This document shows, one piece after another, positions 30,562 through 39,993 of a stretch of 64,000 nucleotides of DNA. Each line of letters begins with the position of its first letter. Position 1 is the first letter of the stretch. Made by a program: the position numbers and the translations under genes. Source of the stretch: Streptacidiphilus pinicola (GTDB lineage: Bacteria > Actinomycetota > Actinomycetes > Streptomycetales > Streptomycetaceae); the NCBI RefSeq assembly GCF_003258295.1, contig NZ_QKYN01000111.1, forward strand, positions 1-64,000. The letters run 5' to 3'. A model generated the notes under the pieces. It was not told the DNA's origin. It was given only the letters and a program-made list of their open reading frames with translations, and ran no database searches.

Positions 30562-30587
30562 GGAATGAGCCCGGATCTGGCATCGTT
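30562..30587 (+). promoter_or_regulatory. Sigma-R-type promoter upstream of hrdB
   Basis: GGAAT (30562-30566), exactly 18 bp, then GTT (30585-30587) fits the sigma-R consensus GGAAT-N18-GTT. hrdB is a known sigma-R target (second promoter) in S. coelicolor. It is 206 bp before the hrdB start. Apart from this promoter and the upstream terminator, the 497-bp whiH-hrdB gap shows no gene. Confidence 0.7.
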
Positions 30588-30792
30588 GAACGGGGTACAC
30601 CTCCGTTGGCAAGGGACTATCGACCTATGTGACCTGCGCCACGTAAGTAGGGCGTAACGCTTTGCTGCGGGGAGCGATGTGTACGAGGGCGGTGACAGAT
30701 CTGTACTGATCCGCCAGCTCAACAGCATTTGCAGTTTCCAGAAGGCCGCCATGCGGCCGGCCTTCTGTCCACTCACGTCCGAGAGGTTGTTC

Positions 30793-32430
30793 GTGTCGGC
30801 CAGCACATCCCGTTCTCTCCCTCCCGAGATCTCCGAGTCCGCCGCTCTGATGGCGCTCATCGAGCGGGGTAAGGCTCAGGGGCAGATCGCCGGTGATGAC
30901 GTGCGGCATGCCTTCGAGGTGGACCAGATTCCGGTCACCAAGTGGAAGAACGTCATGCGCAGCCTCAACCAGGTCCTCGATGAGGAGGGTGTGACGCTGA
31001 TGGTGAGCGCTGCGGAGTCGTCCGCCCCCAAGCGCCCCCGGAAGAGCGTCGCGGCGAAGAGCACTGCCACGAAGACGACGGCCACGAAGTCCGTCGCTCC
31101 GCGGCCTGCGGCTGCCGCGAGCACGACCCGTACCGCTGCTCCGCGCGTCGCCGCTGCGGCGCCGGTGGCCGTGTCGGTCACCGAAACCGTGACGTCCGTC
31201 GACGTCGAGGCGACCCTGGTGGCCGCTCCGGCCGAGCCGGCCAAGAAGGCCGTGGCCAAGAAGGTCGCGGCGAAGAAGGCGGCCCCGGCCGCCAAGAAGA
31301 CCGCTGCGAAGAAGACCGCCACCAAGGCGACCGCCGGCAAGGCCGACGGGGCCGAGGGCGACACCGAGTCCGCGGGCGAGGAGGAGCTGCTCGAGGACGC
31401 CGCCGCGACCGCCACTCCTGAGGGTGCCGAGCCCGCCGAGGGCGAGGAGGAGTCCGAGGGCTTCGTCCTCTCCGACGAGGACGAGGACGACGCTCCCGCG
31501 CAGCAGGTCGCTGTGGCCGGTGCCACCGCCGACCCGGTCAAGGACTACCTCAAGCAGATCGGTAAGGTCCCGCTGCTCAACGCGGAGCAGGAGGTCGAGC
31601 TCGCCAAGCGGATCGAGGCCGGCCTCTTCGCCGAGGACAAGCTGGCCTCCGAGGACAAGCTGGCGCCGCGCCTGCAGCGCGAGCTGGAGATCATCGCCGA
31701 GGACGGGCGCCGCGCCAAGAACCACCTGCTGGAGGCCAACCTCCGTCTGGTCGTCTCGCTGGCCAAGCGGTACACCGGTCGCGGCATGCTCTTCCTGGAC
31801 CTGATCCAGGAGGGCAACCTCGGTCTGATCCGTGCGGTCGAGAAGTTCGACTACACCAAGGGCTACAAGTTCTCGACCTACGCCACCTGGTGGATCCGTC
31901 AGGCGATCACCCGCGCCATGGCCGACCAGGCCCGCACCATCCGTATCCCGGTGCACATGGTCGAGGTCATCAACAAGCTGGCCCGCGTCCAGCGCCAGAT
32001 GCTCCAGGACCTGGGCCGCGAGCCCACCCCGGAGGAGCTGGCCAAGGAGCTGGACATGACGCCCGAGAAGGTCGTCGAGGTCCAGAAGTACGGCCGTGAG
32101 CCGATCTCGCTGCACACCCCGCTCGGCGAGGACGGCGACAGCGAGTTCGGTGACCTCATCGAGGACTCCGAGGCCGTGGTCCCGGCCGACGCGGTCAGCT
32201 TCACCCTGCTCCAGGAGCAGCTCCACTCGGTGCTGGACACCCTGAGCGAGCGCGAGGCCGGCGTGGTCTCCATGCGCTTCGGTCTGACCGACGGTCAGCC
32301 GAAGACGCTGGACGAGATCGGCAAGGTCTACGGGGTCACCCGTGAGCGCATCCGCCAGATCGAGTCCAAGACCATGTCGAAGCTGCGTCACCCCTCGCGC
32401 TCGCAGGTTCTGCGCGACTACCTGGACTGA
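30793..32430 (+). CDS. hrdB: Principal RNA polymerase sigma factor HrdB
   Basis: Essential housekeeping sigma-70 of 545 aa. The N-terminus ([26 protein letters not shown]) matches streptomycete HrdB. It is followed by a Lys/Ala/Thr-rich then acidic linker (about residues 75-235). Regions 1.2-4.2 follow: [16 protein letters not shown], the core-binding region with [50 protein letters not shown], and region 4.2 [25 protein letters not shown] 30793 was chosen by the family N-terminus. A hairpin terminator follows. The sigma-R-type promoter links expression to thiol stress. Confidence 0.96.
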   Translation: MSASTSRSLPPEISESAALMALIERGKAQGQIAGDDVRHAFEVDQIPVTKWKNVMRSLNQVLDEEGVTLMVSAAESSAPKRPRKSVAAKSTATKTTATKSVAPRPAAAASTTRTAAPRVAAAAPVAVSVTETVTSVDVEATLVAAPAEPAKKAVAKKVAAKKAAPAAKKTAAKKTATKATAGKADGAEGDTESAGEEELLEDAAATATPEGAEPAEGEEESEGFVLSDEDEDDAPAQQVAVAGATADPVKDYLKQIGKVPLLNAEQEVELAKRIEAGLFAEDKLASEDKLAPRLQRELEIIAEDGRRAKNHLLEANLRLVVSLAKRYTGRGMLFLDLIQEGNLGLIRAVEKFDYTKGYKFSTYATWWIRQAITRAMADQARTIRIPVHMVEVINKLARVQRQMLQDLGREPTPEELAKELDMTPEKVVEVQKYGREPISLHTPLGEDGDSEFGDLIEDSEAVVPADAVSFTLLQEQLHSVLDTLSEREAGVVSMRFGLTDGQPKTLDEIGKVYGVTRERIRQIESKTMSKLRHPSRSQVLRDYLD

Positions 32431-32453
32431 CGGACTGACCCTCCTGGTCTGAC

Positions 32454-32488
32454 AGGCCCCCTCCCGCCGAACGGCCGGGAGGGGGCCT
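32454..32488 (+). terminator. hrdB terminator
   Basis: Perfect 13-bp arms AGGCCCCCTCCCG (32454-32466) and CGGGAGGGGGCCT (32476-32488), 24 bp after the hrdB stop and followed by TTCC. Confidence 0.88.
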
Positions 32489-32741
32489 TCCGCCGTTCAG
32501 ACGGCTTCCCGGGCCCCCGGGAATCGAGCCGCTGTCAGCGCGCCCATGCAGGCCTGGAGTTGCCCGCCGGAAGGGTCCGAACCGGCCGCTGCGCGAGAAT
32601 CCGGACGCGGTGGGCCGACGCGCCGTCACCCTGGGCACAGACGTACCCATGTCCGATTGTGCGCGGCGATTGGGTACGCAACGTGGTGGGATCGCTACCC
32701 TGAGGCGCGACGGGAGTGCGGGTCGCGACGGAAGGAACAGG

Positions 32742-33590
32742 GTGGGAGCCAGGCTGACAACTTCCGGGAGGCGGACAGGTCCTGGGCGCAGGCGGACGAT
32801 GATGGTGCTCTTCGCGACGCTGCCGGCGGCACTGGCCGCCCCGGCGACGCCGGCGGCGGCGATCGTGGGCGGGGTCAGGGCGAGCACGACGGATCACCCG
32901 TGGATGGTGGCCGTCGCCAGTCGGTCGGTCTACGGAGACGCGCGCTCCGGGCAGTTCTGCGGCGGCACGCTGATCAGTCCGACCAAGGTGGTGACCGCGG
33001 CGCACTGCCTCTACGACGAGTCGACGGGGCAGCGGGTGGACCGGCCCGACCTGTCCGTGGTCGTGGGGCGCACGGATCTGGCGGGCTCGGCGGGTCAGGA
33101 GGTGCCGGTCGTCGACACCTGGGTCGACCCGAACTACGACCTGAACACCAACGAGTGGGATGTGGCGGTCCTCACACTCGCCGAGCCGCAGGACCCCCGA
33201 AGCGTGCTGCCGATGGTGAGTCAGGGGGACGCCGCGCCGTACGCGACGGGTACCGCGGCCACCGTCCTGGGGTGGGGAGACCTGCACGGCAACGGCAGTT
33301 ACCCGGCCACGCTGCACGAGGTCCAGGTGCCGATGGTGGCGAACGCCACGTGCGCGGCCGACTACCACTCCGGGCCCTCGGGCACCTACGACGCGCGCAC
33401 CATGGTCTGCGCGGGGCGGCAGTCCCTCGGCGGGCGGGACGCCTGCCAGGGCGACAGCGGTGGGCCGCTGGTGGTGGCCGGGCGGCTGGTCGGCCTCGTC
33501 TCCTGGGGCGAGGGCTGTGCCGAGCCGGGCCACCCGGGCGTCTACACCCGCCTGTCGGTGATGGCGGACGCGGTCCGCGGCCAACTGTGA
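32742..33590 (+). CDS. Secreted trypsin-like serine protease (S1 family)
   Basis: Extracellular protease of 282 aa. A basic N-terminus (about residues 1-19) and the hydrophobic run TMMVLFATLPAALAAP form a signal peptide ending at about APATPAAA. The mature enzyme begins with the classical IVGG. The catalytic triad is His in TAAHCLY, Asp in NEWDVAVLTL, and Ser in CQGDSGGPLV; the Asp in GRDACQG suggests trypsin-like specificity for Lys/Arg. GTG 32742 follows AAGGAA. It lies just after hrdB, as in S. coelicolor, in its own transcription unit. Confidence 0.9.
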   Translation: MGARLTTSGRRTGPGRRRTMMVLFATLPAALAAPATPAAAIVGGVRASTTDHPWMVAVASRSVYGDARSGQFCGGTLISPTKVVTAAHCLYDESTGQRVDRPDLSVVVGRTDLAGSAGQEVPVVDTWVDPNYDLNTNEWDVAVLTLAEPQDPRSVLPMVSQGDAAPYATGTAATVLGWGDLHGNGSYPATLHEVQVPMVANATCAADYHSGPSGTYDARTMVCAGRQSLGGRDACQGDSGGPLVVAGRLVGLVSWGEGCAEPGHPGVYTRLSVMADAVRGQL

Positions 33591-33651
33591 GCGACGCAAC
33601 ACCCGCTCGGGTCGGCGTGAGGCGCCCGACGGACTGAGACGACCATGAAAC

Positions 33652-33691
33652 GACGGTGGGCGGCGGACCTCTCGGTCCGCCGCCCACCGTC
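33652..33691. terminator. Bidirectional terminator hairpin
   Basis: Perfect 18-bp arms (33652-33669 and 33674-33691; GACGGTGGGCGG... and its complement) over a TCTC loop, between the convergent protease gene and the small DUF7455-type gene. Confidence 0.88.
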
Positions 33692-33783
33692 TCAGACAGC
33701 TCTGTTCTTCAGTTCAGCTCGTCGCTCGTTGAGGCGCTGAACCCGGGCGTGCGCACTGGGCGTGCCCGCTCGACCGCTCTGGG

Positions 33784-34014
33784 TCAGCGCTCGTCCGACG
33801 CAGCCGTGGGCGTGGCCGTCAGGCGGCCGCTCTCGTCCTGTATCTCGGCGGCGATCTTCTTCAGCTCGGGCTCGAACTTGCGGCCGTGGTGAGCGCAGAA
33901 GAGCAGCTCCCCACCGGACGCGAGCACGACGCGGAGGTAGGCCTGGGCGCCGCAACGGTCGCAGCGGTCGGCCGCGGTCAGCGGGGTCGCGGGGGTGAGA
34001 ACGTTAGTAGTCAC
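33784..34014 (-). CDS. Small DUF7455-type zinc-ribbon-like protein
   Basis: Protein of 76 aa beginning MTTNVLTPATPLTAADRCDRCGAQAYLRVVL. The CDRC pair and the later LLFCAHHGRK could form a Cys4/Cys-His metal site. Small proteins of this type are common next to parE/gyrB2 in streptomycetes. Function is unknown. The GTG start at 34014 has AGAGG a few bases upstream. It is divergent from parE across a 523-bp gap. Confidence 0.8.
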   Translation of the reverse strand: MTTNVLTPATPLTAADRCDRCGAQAYLRVVLASGGELLFCAHHGRKFEPELKKIAAEIQDESGRLTATPTAASDER

Positions 34015-34537
34015 GTCGCCTCTTCTCTAGCTCGACGAGCTGTCTTACCAGGGTCAACATCCAACCAGGCCGGATTCGTTCCCGCTCGGTCTTTCTTTTT
34101 GAGCGGTGCCCGGAGGTGGCGGGGATGGAGACGGCGGTCTTGGTAGCGATGCTGTCGTGGTGCGTTGTTGTCGTTGAGGACGTGCCCGGAGTGGGAACGG
34201 TTCATGCCTGCCGCCGTCGATGCCCGACCTTCACTCGAACGTGTTATCGAACGCCCGTGCGAGGTGCGCGTAGCATAAGCCACGATGAGCTGGAAGCAAT
34301 AGCCCCAGCCCACGCACCGGTAGCCTGCATCCCGGCAGCATTCCTGCCATGGTGCCTTGGCCCCCGGGTCCGAGGCCAGGGAAGTAGCTTTTGTTCGCAG
34401 CCAGCGGAAGTCGGCATGAATTCCGTCACTCGAACAACCGGCCCCTTCCCGAACACTGAGCAGTCCAGACCGTCCAGACAGTCCAGGTAGTGCAGTCAGC
34501 AGCAGCGAAGGCTTTGAAGGTTAAGGAGCAGGACCGC
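34015..34537. other. Long non-coding gap upstream of parE with an SOS-like site
   Basis: No convincing gene in 523 bp; an open frame at 34116-34490 has no recognisable protein features. TCGAACGTGTTATCGA at 34235-34250 matches TCGAAC-N4-GTTCGA at 10 of 12 specified bases and is a weak LexA-site candidate. No clear promoter was recognised. Confidence 0.5.
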
Positions 34538-36643
34538 GTGACCGCCGAACAGACCGTGCCCGCCAGCGCCCAGCAGGACGGCTCCAACTACACCGCGCGG
34601 CACCTTCTCGTCCTCGAGGGGTTGGAAGCGGTTCGCAAGCGCCCCGGCATGTACATCGGGTCCACCGACAGCCGGGGCCTGACGCACTGCCTGTGGGAGA
34701 TCATCGACAACGCCGTCGACGAGGCCCTGGCCGGCTTCTGCGACCACATCGACGTGCTGTTGCACGACGACGGCTCGGTCGAGGTCCGCGACAACGGCCG
34801 CGGCATCCCCGTCGACGTCGAGCCCAAGACGGGCCTGTCCGGCGTCGAGGTCGTCATGACCAAGCTGCACGCCGGCGGCAAGTTCGGCGGCGGTTCCTAC
34901 GCCGCCTCCGGCGGTCTGCACGGCGTCGGCGCCTCCGTGGTGAACGCGCTCTCCTCCCGCCTCGACGTCGAGGTCGACCGCAGCGGCCACGTCCACGCGC
35001 TCAGCTTCCGCCGTGGCACGCCCGGCCGGTTCAAGGGAGCGGGCCCGGACGCCGAGTTCGCGCCCGGCAGCGACCTGGACAAGAGCCGCAAGGCCCCGCG
35101 CGGCAAGACCGGCACCCGGGTCCGCTACTGGGCGGACCGGCAGATCTTCCTCAAGGACGCCAAGCTCTCCCTGGAGCAGCTGCACAACCGCGCACGCCAG
35201 ACCGCCTTCCTGGTACCGGGCCTGACGATCGTGGTCCGCGACGAGCGCGGCGTCGACGGCGCGCCCGTGGACGAGCAGGTCTTCCGCTTCGACGGCGGCA
35301 TCGCCGAGTTCTGCGACTTCCTGGCGCCCGACAAGCCGGTCTCCGACACGCTGCGCTTCACCGGCCAGGGCACCTTCAAGGAGACCGTGCCGGTCCTCGA
35401 CGAGCTCGGACACATGACCCCGACGGAGGTCGTCCGCGAGCTCGGCGTCGACATCGCGCTGCGCTGGGGCACCGGCTACGACACCACGGTCCGCTCCTTC
35501 GTCAACATCATCTCCACCCCCAAGGGCGGCACCCACGTCGCCGGCTTCGAGCGCTCGCTGACCAAGACCTTCAACGAGGTGCTGCGCGGGGTGAAGCTGC
35601 TGCGCGTCGCCGAGGACGACGTCATCAAGGACGACGCCCTCGAAGGCCTGACCGCGGTGGTCACCGTGCGGCTGGCCGAGCCGCAGTTCGAGGGCCAGAC
35701 CAAGGAGGTGCTCGGCACCTCCGCGGCGCAGCGGATCGTGGCAGGTGTGGTCGCCAAGGAGCTCAAGGAGTTCCTGACCTCCACCAAGCGCGACGCCAAG
35801 GCGCAGGCGCGCTCGGTGATGGACAAGGTGGTCTCGGCCGCGCGCACCCGCGTCGCCGCCCGTCAGCACAAGGACGCGCAGCGTCGCAAGACCGCGCTGG
35901 AGACGTCCTCGCTGCCCGCCAAGCTGGCCGACTGCCGCAGCGACGACGTGGACCGCAGCGAGCTGTTCATCGTCGAGGGTGACTCGGCGCTCGGCACCGC
36001 CAAGGTGGCCCGCAACTCCGAGTTCCAGGCGCTGCTGCCGATCCGGGGCAAGATCCTCAACGTCCAGAAGGCGTCCGTCTCGGACATGCTGAAGAACGCC
36101 GAGTGTGCCGCGATCATCCAGGTGATAGGGGCCGGCTCCGGCCGCACCTTCGACATCGACCAGGCGCGTTACGGCAAGGTCATCATGATGGCGGACGCCG
36201 ACGTCGACGGCTCCCACATCCGCTGCCTGCTGCTGACCCTGTTCCAGCGCTACATGCGACCGATGGTCGAGGCCGGCCGGGTCTTCGCGGCCGTCCCGCC
36301 GCTGCACCGGATCGAGCTGACCAACCCGCGCAAGGGTCAGGACAAGTACATCTACACCTACTCCGACAACGAGCTGCGCAACACGCTGCTGGAGCTGCAG
36401 CGCAAGGGCCAGCGCTGGAAGGACCCGATCCAGCGCTACAAGGGTCTCGGTGAGATGGACGCCGACCAGCTGGCGGAGACCACCATGGACCCGCGGCACC
36501 GCGTGCTGCGCCGGGTCAACCTCGGCGACCTCGACGCCGCCGAGAGGGTCTTCGACCTGCTGATGGGCAACGACGTCGCGCCGCGCAAGGAGTTCATCGT
36601 CGAGTCCGCCGCGCTGCTGGACCGTTCCCGCATCGACGTCTGA
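34538..36643 (+). CDS. parE: DNA topoisomerase IV subunit B (GyrB2/ParE)
   Basis: ATPase subunit of the type IIA topoisomerase that decatenates chromosomes, acting with the ParC encoded at 52.4-54.9 kb. It has 701 aa. The GHKL ATPase includes EIIDNAVDEAL, DNGRGIPVD and GLHGVGASVVNALS. The TOPRIM domain has LFIVEGDSALG and MADADVDGSHIRCLLL. The C-terminus has RYKGLGEMDADQLAETTMDP. GTG 34538 was chosen for AAGGAG upstream and the TARHLLVLEGLEAVRKRPGMYIG start. It belongs to the streptomycete ParE group and is distinct from the gyrase GyrB located near oriC. Confidence 0.94.
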   Translation: MTAEQTVPASAQQDGSNYTARHLLVLEGLEAVRKRPGMYIGSTDSRGLTHCLWEIIDNAVDEALAGFCDHIDVLLHDDGSVEVRDNGRGIPVDVEPKTGLSGVEVVMTKLHAGGKFGGGSYAASGGLHGVGASVVNALSSRLDVEVDRSGHVHALSFRRGTPGRFKGAGPDAEFAPGSDLDKSRKAPRGKTGTRVRYWADRQIFLKDAKLSLEQLHNRARQTAFLVPGLTIVVRDERGVDGAPVDEQVFRFDGGIAEFCDFLAPDKPVSDTLRFTGQGTFKETVPVLDELGHMTPTEVVRELGVDIALRWGTGYDTTVRSFVNIISTPKGGTHVAGFERSLTKTFNEVLRGVKLLRVAEDDVIKDDALEGLTAVVTVRLAEPQFEGQTKEVLGTSAAQRIVAGVVAKELKEFLTSTKRDAKAQARSVMDKVVSAARTRVAARQHKDAQRRKTALETSSLPAKLADCRSDDVDRSELFIVEGDSALGTAKVARNSEFQALLPIRGKILNVQKASVSDMLKNAECAAIIQVIGAGSGRTFDIDQARYGKVIMMADADVDGSHIRCLLLTLFQRYMRPMVEAGRVFAAVPPLHRIELTNPRKGQDKYIYTYSDNELRNTLLELQRKGQRWKDPIQRYKGLGEMDADQLAETTMDPRHRVLRRVNLGDLDAAERVFDLLMGNDVAPRKEFIVESAALLDRSRIDV

Positions 36644-36668
36644 CCCGGTCGGCACGACGGGTCCACCC

Positions 36669-36705
36669 GGGGGTGGAGAGGCGGTGGCACCGCTTCTCCA
36701 CCCCC
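36669..36705 (+). terminator. parE terminator
   Basis: 17-bp arms (36669-36685 and 36689-36705, GGGGGTGGAGAGGCGGT and its near complement with one wobble) over a GGC loop, 25 bp after the parE stop. Confidence 0.85.
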
Positions 36706-36834
36706 GTCTCCATCCCTGCTCCGAGGCCTGGCGGACCGCTCGTCCGTAGCTTCGTAGGTGTCGGCGGAACCCCGCCGGCGACCAGCCGAGGAACCCGCCG
36801 GACCGCCGGTGAGTCGAAGCAGGAGACGATCGAG

Positions 36835-37341
36835 ATGCCCGCCGTTGCCAACGTCGTACTCATCATCGCGGTGGTCGGATACGTGCTCTTCCGTCAGTTC
36901 CAGGCCCGCCGCTGGAATCCGAACCCGCGCAGGCTGCTGGTGGTCCCGGCGGTGCTCGGCTTCATGGCGCTGCGCGACCCGCACCTGCTGGACCCGCACC
37001 ACGCGGCGCTCTCGGCGGCCTTCCTGGTCGGCGGCGTCCTGGTCGAGATCGGCCTGGGCGCGGTGTGGGGCTTCACCACCCGGATCTGGGCCGACGCCGA
37101 CGGGGCGGTCTGGTCCAAGGGCACCATGGCCAGCTTCTTCGCCTGGATCGGCATGATGATCGTGCGCGTCGCCCTCTACGCCGCCGCGGCCGCCCTGGGC
37201 GTCGCGCAGGGGCAGGCCGGACTGCTGCTGGCGCTGGCCGCGCTGCTGCTGGTCCGCGGCGCCGTGGTGACGTGGCGGGCACGGGAGTTCGCCCCGGCCG
37301 CGGCGTACGGTACCTACGGGGGCCCGGCCCGGACGCTCTGA
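36835..37341 (+). CDS. DUF1453/CcdC-like membrane protein
   Basis: Protein of 168 aa with four to five hydrophobic helices: an N-terminal VANVVLIIAVVGYVLF, LLVVPAVLGFMAL, AALSAAFLVGGVLVEIGLGAVWG and ASFFAWIGMMIVRVALYAAAAALGV. The RQFQARRWNPNPRRLL loop is characteristic of this membrane family. ATG 36835 has AGGAGA nearby; the longer frame from 36673 runs through the parE terminator. Role unknown; it precedes a two-component pair and may be co-transcribed with it. Confidence 0.75.
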   Translation: MPAVANVVLIIAVVGYVLFRQFQARRWNPNPRRLLVVPAVLGFMALRDPHLLDPHHAALSAAFLVGGVLVEIGLGAVWGFTTRIWADADGAVWSKGTMASFFAWIGMMIVRVALYAAAAALGVAQGQAGLLLALAALLLVRGAVVTWRAREFAPAAAYGTYGGPARTL

Positions 37342-37431
37342 CCGCCTCGGTCGGACGGTGATCGGCAGGTTGTGATCGGCAGGCCGCGGGTGGCGGGCCG
37401 TGGGTGGCGGGTCGTGAGGGGCAGGAGAGAC

Positions 37432-38583
37432 GTGGACATCTGGACCGACTGGCCCTCCCGGGAGGCACTCGCCCGGGAGGGCCTCGGCGCGGGCCGGCGC
37501 TGGGTCGGCTGGTTCGGCCGGATCGGCGGCCTGACCGGCGGTCTGTGGGCGACCTTCGCCAACGAGCACCTGAATCCGGCGCAGGTGGTCACCGTGCTGG
37601 CGATCACCGCGGTCGGCGTCGTCTGCTTCGTCGGTTTCGTCCGCTCGGTGCAGCGCCGGAACCTCAAGGTCAGCCTGATCTGGCTGACCTTCACCTTCGC
37701 CGAGGCGATCCTGTGCGGGCTGAACCACGCGCCCGTGATGGGGATCATCTTCATGTGCGCCATCTCGATCGGGGCGATCCAGCGGCTCCCGATCGTCGTG
37801 GCCGCGCCGTTCACCCTGCTGGCGACGAGCGTCTTCATGATCGTGGTGCCCCACGACGTGCGGAACTGGGGCAACGTCGTCACCATCCTCGGCCTCGGCA
37901 TCCTCGGCTATGTCACCCGCCAGGACTGGGAGGCGCGGGCGCAGACACAGCGGACCCTCACGCAGGAGCGCTCGCTGCGCACCGCCGAGGCCGAGTCGGC
38001 CGCGCTGGCGGAGCGGAGCCGGATCGCGCGGGAGATCCACGACGTGCTGGCGCACAGCCTCTCCGCGCAGCTGGTCCACCTGGAGGCGGCGCGGCTCATG
38101 GTCGACAACGGCGCGGAGCGCGAGCAGATCCGTGAGCGGATCGTCGCCGCGCGCCGGATGGCGCAGGACGGGCTGCTGGAGACCCGGGCCGCCTTGTCCG
38201 CGCTGCGGGGCGAGTTCACGCCGATCGGGGAGTTCCTGGGCAAGCTGACCGCGGACGAGTCGGCGCGCCTCGAGGTGGTCGGCACGCCGCGTCCGCTCAC
38301 CGCCGAGGCGGGCGTGGCCGTGCGGCGCACCGCGCAGGAGGCGCTGACCAACGTCCGCAAGCACGCCCCCGGCGCGGTCTGCACCGTCCGTTTGTCGTAC
38401 CTGGCCGATAGTGTCGAGCTCGAGGTGGTCGACGAGGGCGGCAGCGGCGGGGGAGAGCTGGCCTCCTCCGGCAGCGGCCTCGGGCTGCTGGGCATGCGGG
38501 AGCGCGCGGAACTGCTCGGCGGGTCGCTGGAGGCGGGGCCGACGCCCACGGGGTTCCGGGTGCTGTTGCGGATCAAGGGCTGA
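37432..38583 (+). CDS. Sensor histidine kinase, NarL/DesK type
   Basis: Membrane histidine kinase of 383 aa. The N-terminal half has five to six hydrophobic segments ([70 protein letters not shown]) and no large extracellular domain. The phosphoacceptor is His in [24 protein letters not shown] (HisKA_3), followed by an HATPase with [12 protein letters not shown] and [20 protein letters not shown] 37432 follows AGGAGA. The cognate response regulator follows within 36 bp. The signal is unknown. Confidence 0.9.
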   Translation: MDIWTDWPSREALAREGLGAGRRWVGWFGRIGGLTGGLWATFANEHLNPAQVVTVLAITAVGVVCFVGFVRSVQRRNLKVSLIWLTFTFAEAILCGLNHAPVMGIIFMCAISIGAIQRLPIVVAAPFTLLATSVFMIVVPHDVRNWGNVVTILGLGILGYVTRQDWEARAQTQRTLTQERSLRTAEAESAALAERSRIAREIHDVLAHSLSAQLVHLEAARLMVDNGAEREQIRERIVAARRMAQDGLLETRAALSALRGEFTPIGEFLGKLTADESARLEVVGTPRPLTAEAGVAVRRTAQEALTNVRKHAPGAVCTVRLSYLADSVELEVVDEGGSGGGELASSGSGLGLLGMRERAELLGGSLEAGPTPTGFRVLLRIKG

Positions 38584-38618
38584 CGTCCTCGTCGGTCCCG
38601 TTGATTACGATGGGTCAG

Positions 38619-39386
38619 ATGAACGAGCAGCCGGTGCGGGTGGTGGTCGCGGACGACCAACAGGTCGTGCGTGAGGGAATCGTCATGCTGCTCGGGCTGC
38701 TCCCGGGCATCGAGGTGGTCGCGGCGGCCGCGGACGGCGAGGAGGCGGTGGCGCTCGTCGCCCGGCACGCGCCCGAGGTCGTGCTGATGGACCTGCGGAT
38801 GCCGCGCGTCGACGGCGTCGAGGCCACCCGCCGGATCCGGGCCGAGCATCCGGGCACGGCCGTGATCGTGCTGACCACGTATGCCGACGACGACTCGCTC
38901 TTCCCGGCGCTCCAGGCGGGAGCGCGCGGCTATCTGACCAAGGACGCGGGCAGCGAGGAGATCGCCCGCGCGATCCGCGACGTGCGCTCCGGGGCGGCGG
39001 GCCTCTCGCCGCAGGTCCAGGCGCGCCTGTTGGAGCGGTTCTCGGCGGCGGGCGGGGAGTCGGCCGCGCCCACGTCGGCCGCACCGCCGGCACCCACGGC
39101 TCCGGCAGTACCCACGGCACCGGGCGCACCGGCAGCACCCACGGCGCCGGGCGCGCCGGCGGCGGCCTCTGTCGCGCTGCCCGACGGGCTGACGGCCCGT
39201 GAGGCCGAGGTGTTGGGCCTGATCGCTGCGGGGTTGTCCAACCAGGAGATCGCCGCTCGGCTCTTCGTCAGCGTGGCGACGGTGAAGACTCACATCAACA
39301 ACCTCTTCGCCAAGACCGGCGTCAGGGATCGTGCCCAGGCGGTCGGTTATGCGTACAAACACGGGCTGCATCACCTGATGGGGTGA
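38619..39386 (+). CDS. Response regulator, NarL/LuxR family, with repeat linker
   Basis: DNA-binding response regulator of 255 aa. The receiver domain has the acidic pair VVVADDQQ, the phosphoacceptor Asp in [13 protein letters not shown], and LTTYADDDS. The C-terminal LuxR-type HTH is [42 protein letters not shown]. Between them (about residues 145-190) is a flexible linker of repeating [17 protein letters not shown] units, longer than normal for the family. ATG 38619 was chosen over 38610. It is paired with the upstream kinase. Confidence 0.9.
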   Translation: MNEQPVRVVVADDQQVVREGIVMLLGLLPGIEVVAAAADGEEAVALVARHAPEVVLMDLRMPRVDGVEATRRIRAEHPGTAVIVLTTYADDDSLFPALQAGARGYLTKDAGSEEIARAIRDVRSGAAGLSPQVQARLLERFSAAGGESAAPTSAAPPAPTAPAVPTAPGAPAAPTAPGAPAAASVALPDGLTAREAEVLGLIAAGLSNQEIAARLFVSVATVKTHINNLFAKTGVRDRAQAVGYAYKHGLHHLMG

Positions 39387-39437
39387 ACGTCCGTACACCG
39401 GACCACGGCGGCGCGGCAGGCTGCTCATTCTGGTGGC

Positions 39438-39950
39438 GTGAGTCCTCAAGAACTGGCCCCCAACACAGAGCAGTCGACGGAGGAATCCTTCGACTGGTGG
39501 TCCGCGCCCGCCCCCGCGCGGGAGAAGCAGGAGCAGCGCCAGGAGCACGGCTCGGCCGCCGATCCGTACGCCGAACCGGCGGCCGATCCGTACGCCGAAC
39601 CGGCGGCCGATCGGGCCGCCGAGCCGGTCGACGATGCCGCGGCGGCGATCTACCGTGCGGTCCATGAAAGCCCCGAGTTCCGGGAAATCCGCACCCGGTA
39701 CCGGCGCTTCGTCTTCCCCGCCACCGCCGCCTTTCTGCTCTGGTACCTGCTCTACGTCGTCCTGGCCGTCTCCGCGCCGCAGTTGATGGCGCGTCCGATC
39801 GCCGGGCCGTTCAACACCGCCTGGCTGCTGGGGCTGCTCCAGTTCGCCAGCACCTTCCTGCTGACCTGGCTGTACGCCCGGCATGCCCGCGCCCACCGGG
39901 ACCGCGCCGCGCTCGGCCTGCGCTGGGAGACCCAGGACCGACTCCGGTGA
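39438..39950 (+). CDS. DUF485-family membrane protein partnered with a solute:sodium symporter
   Basis: Protein of 170 aa. The N-terminal ~75 residues are acidic and repetitive (DPYAEPAA twice); the C-terminal half is a two-helix DUF485 domain (FVFPATAAFLLWYLLYVVLAV and FNTAWLLGLLQFASTFLLTWLYARHA). DUF485 proteins such as YjcH commonly precede acetate/cation symporters, and one follows here 43 bp later. The GTG start at 39438 has no strong Shine-Dalgarno. It is probably an accessory subunit of the transporter. Confidence 0.85.
   Translation: MSPQELAPNTEQSTEESFDWWSAPAPAREKQEQRQEHGSAADPYAEPAADPYAEPAADRAAEPVDDAAAAIYRAVHESPEFREIRTRYRRFVFPATAAFLLWYLLYVVLAVSAPQLMARPIAGPFNTAWLLGLLQFASTFLLTWLYARHARAHRDRAALGLRWETQDRLR
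39558..39605 (+). repeat. 24-bp exact tandem duplication in the DUF485 gene
   Basis: Two identical 24-bp units at 39558-39581 and 39582-39605 (beginning GCCGATCCGTACGCC) encode two copies of ADPYAEPA. A partial third begins at 39606. Confidence 0.9.
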
Positions 39951-39993
39951 GGACGCCGCGCAGCGCGGCGGTCCTCACGAGGGAGGATTGACC

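Noticed and set aside
34116-34490. 124-codon plus-strand frame before parE
   Set aside because: No ribosome-binding site, mixed composition, no family resemblance; treated as leader DNA of parE.
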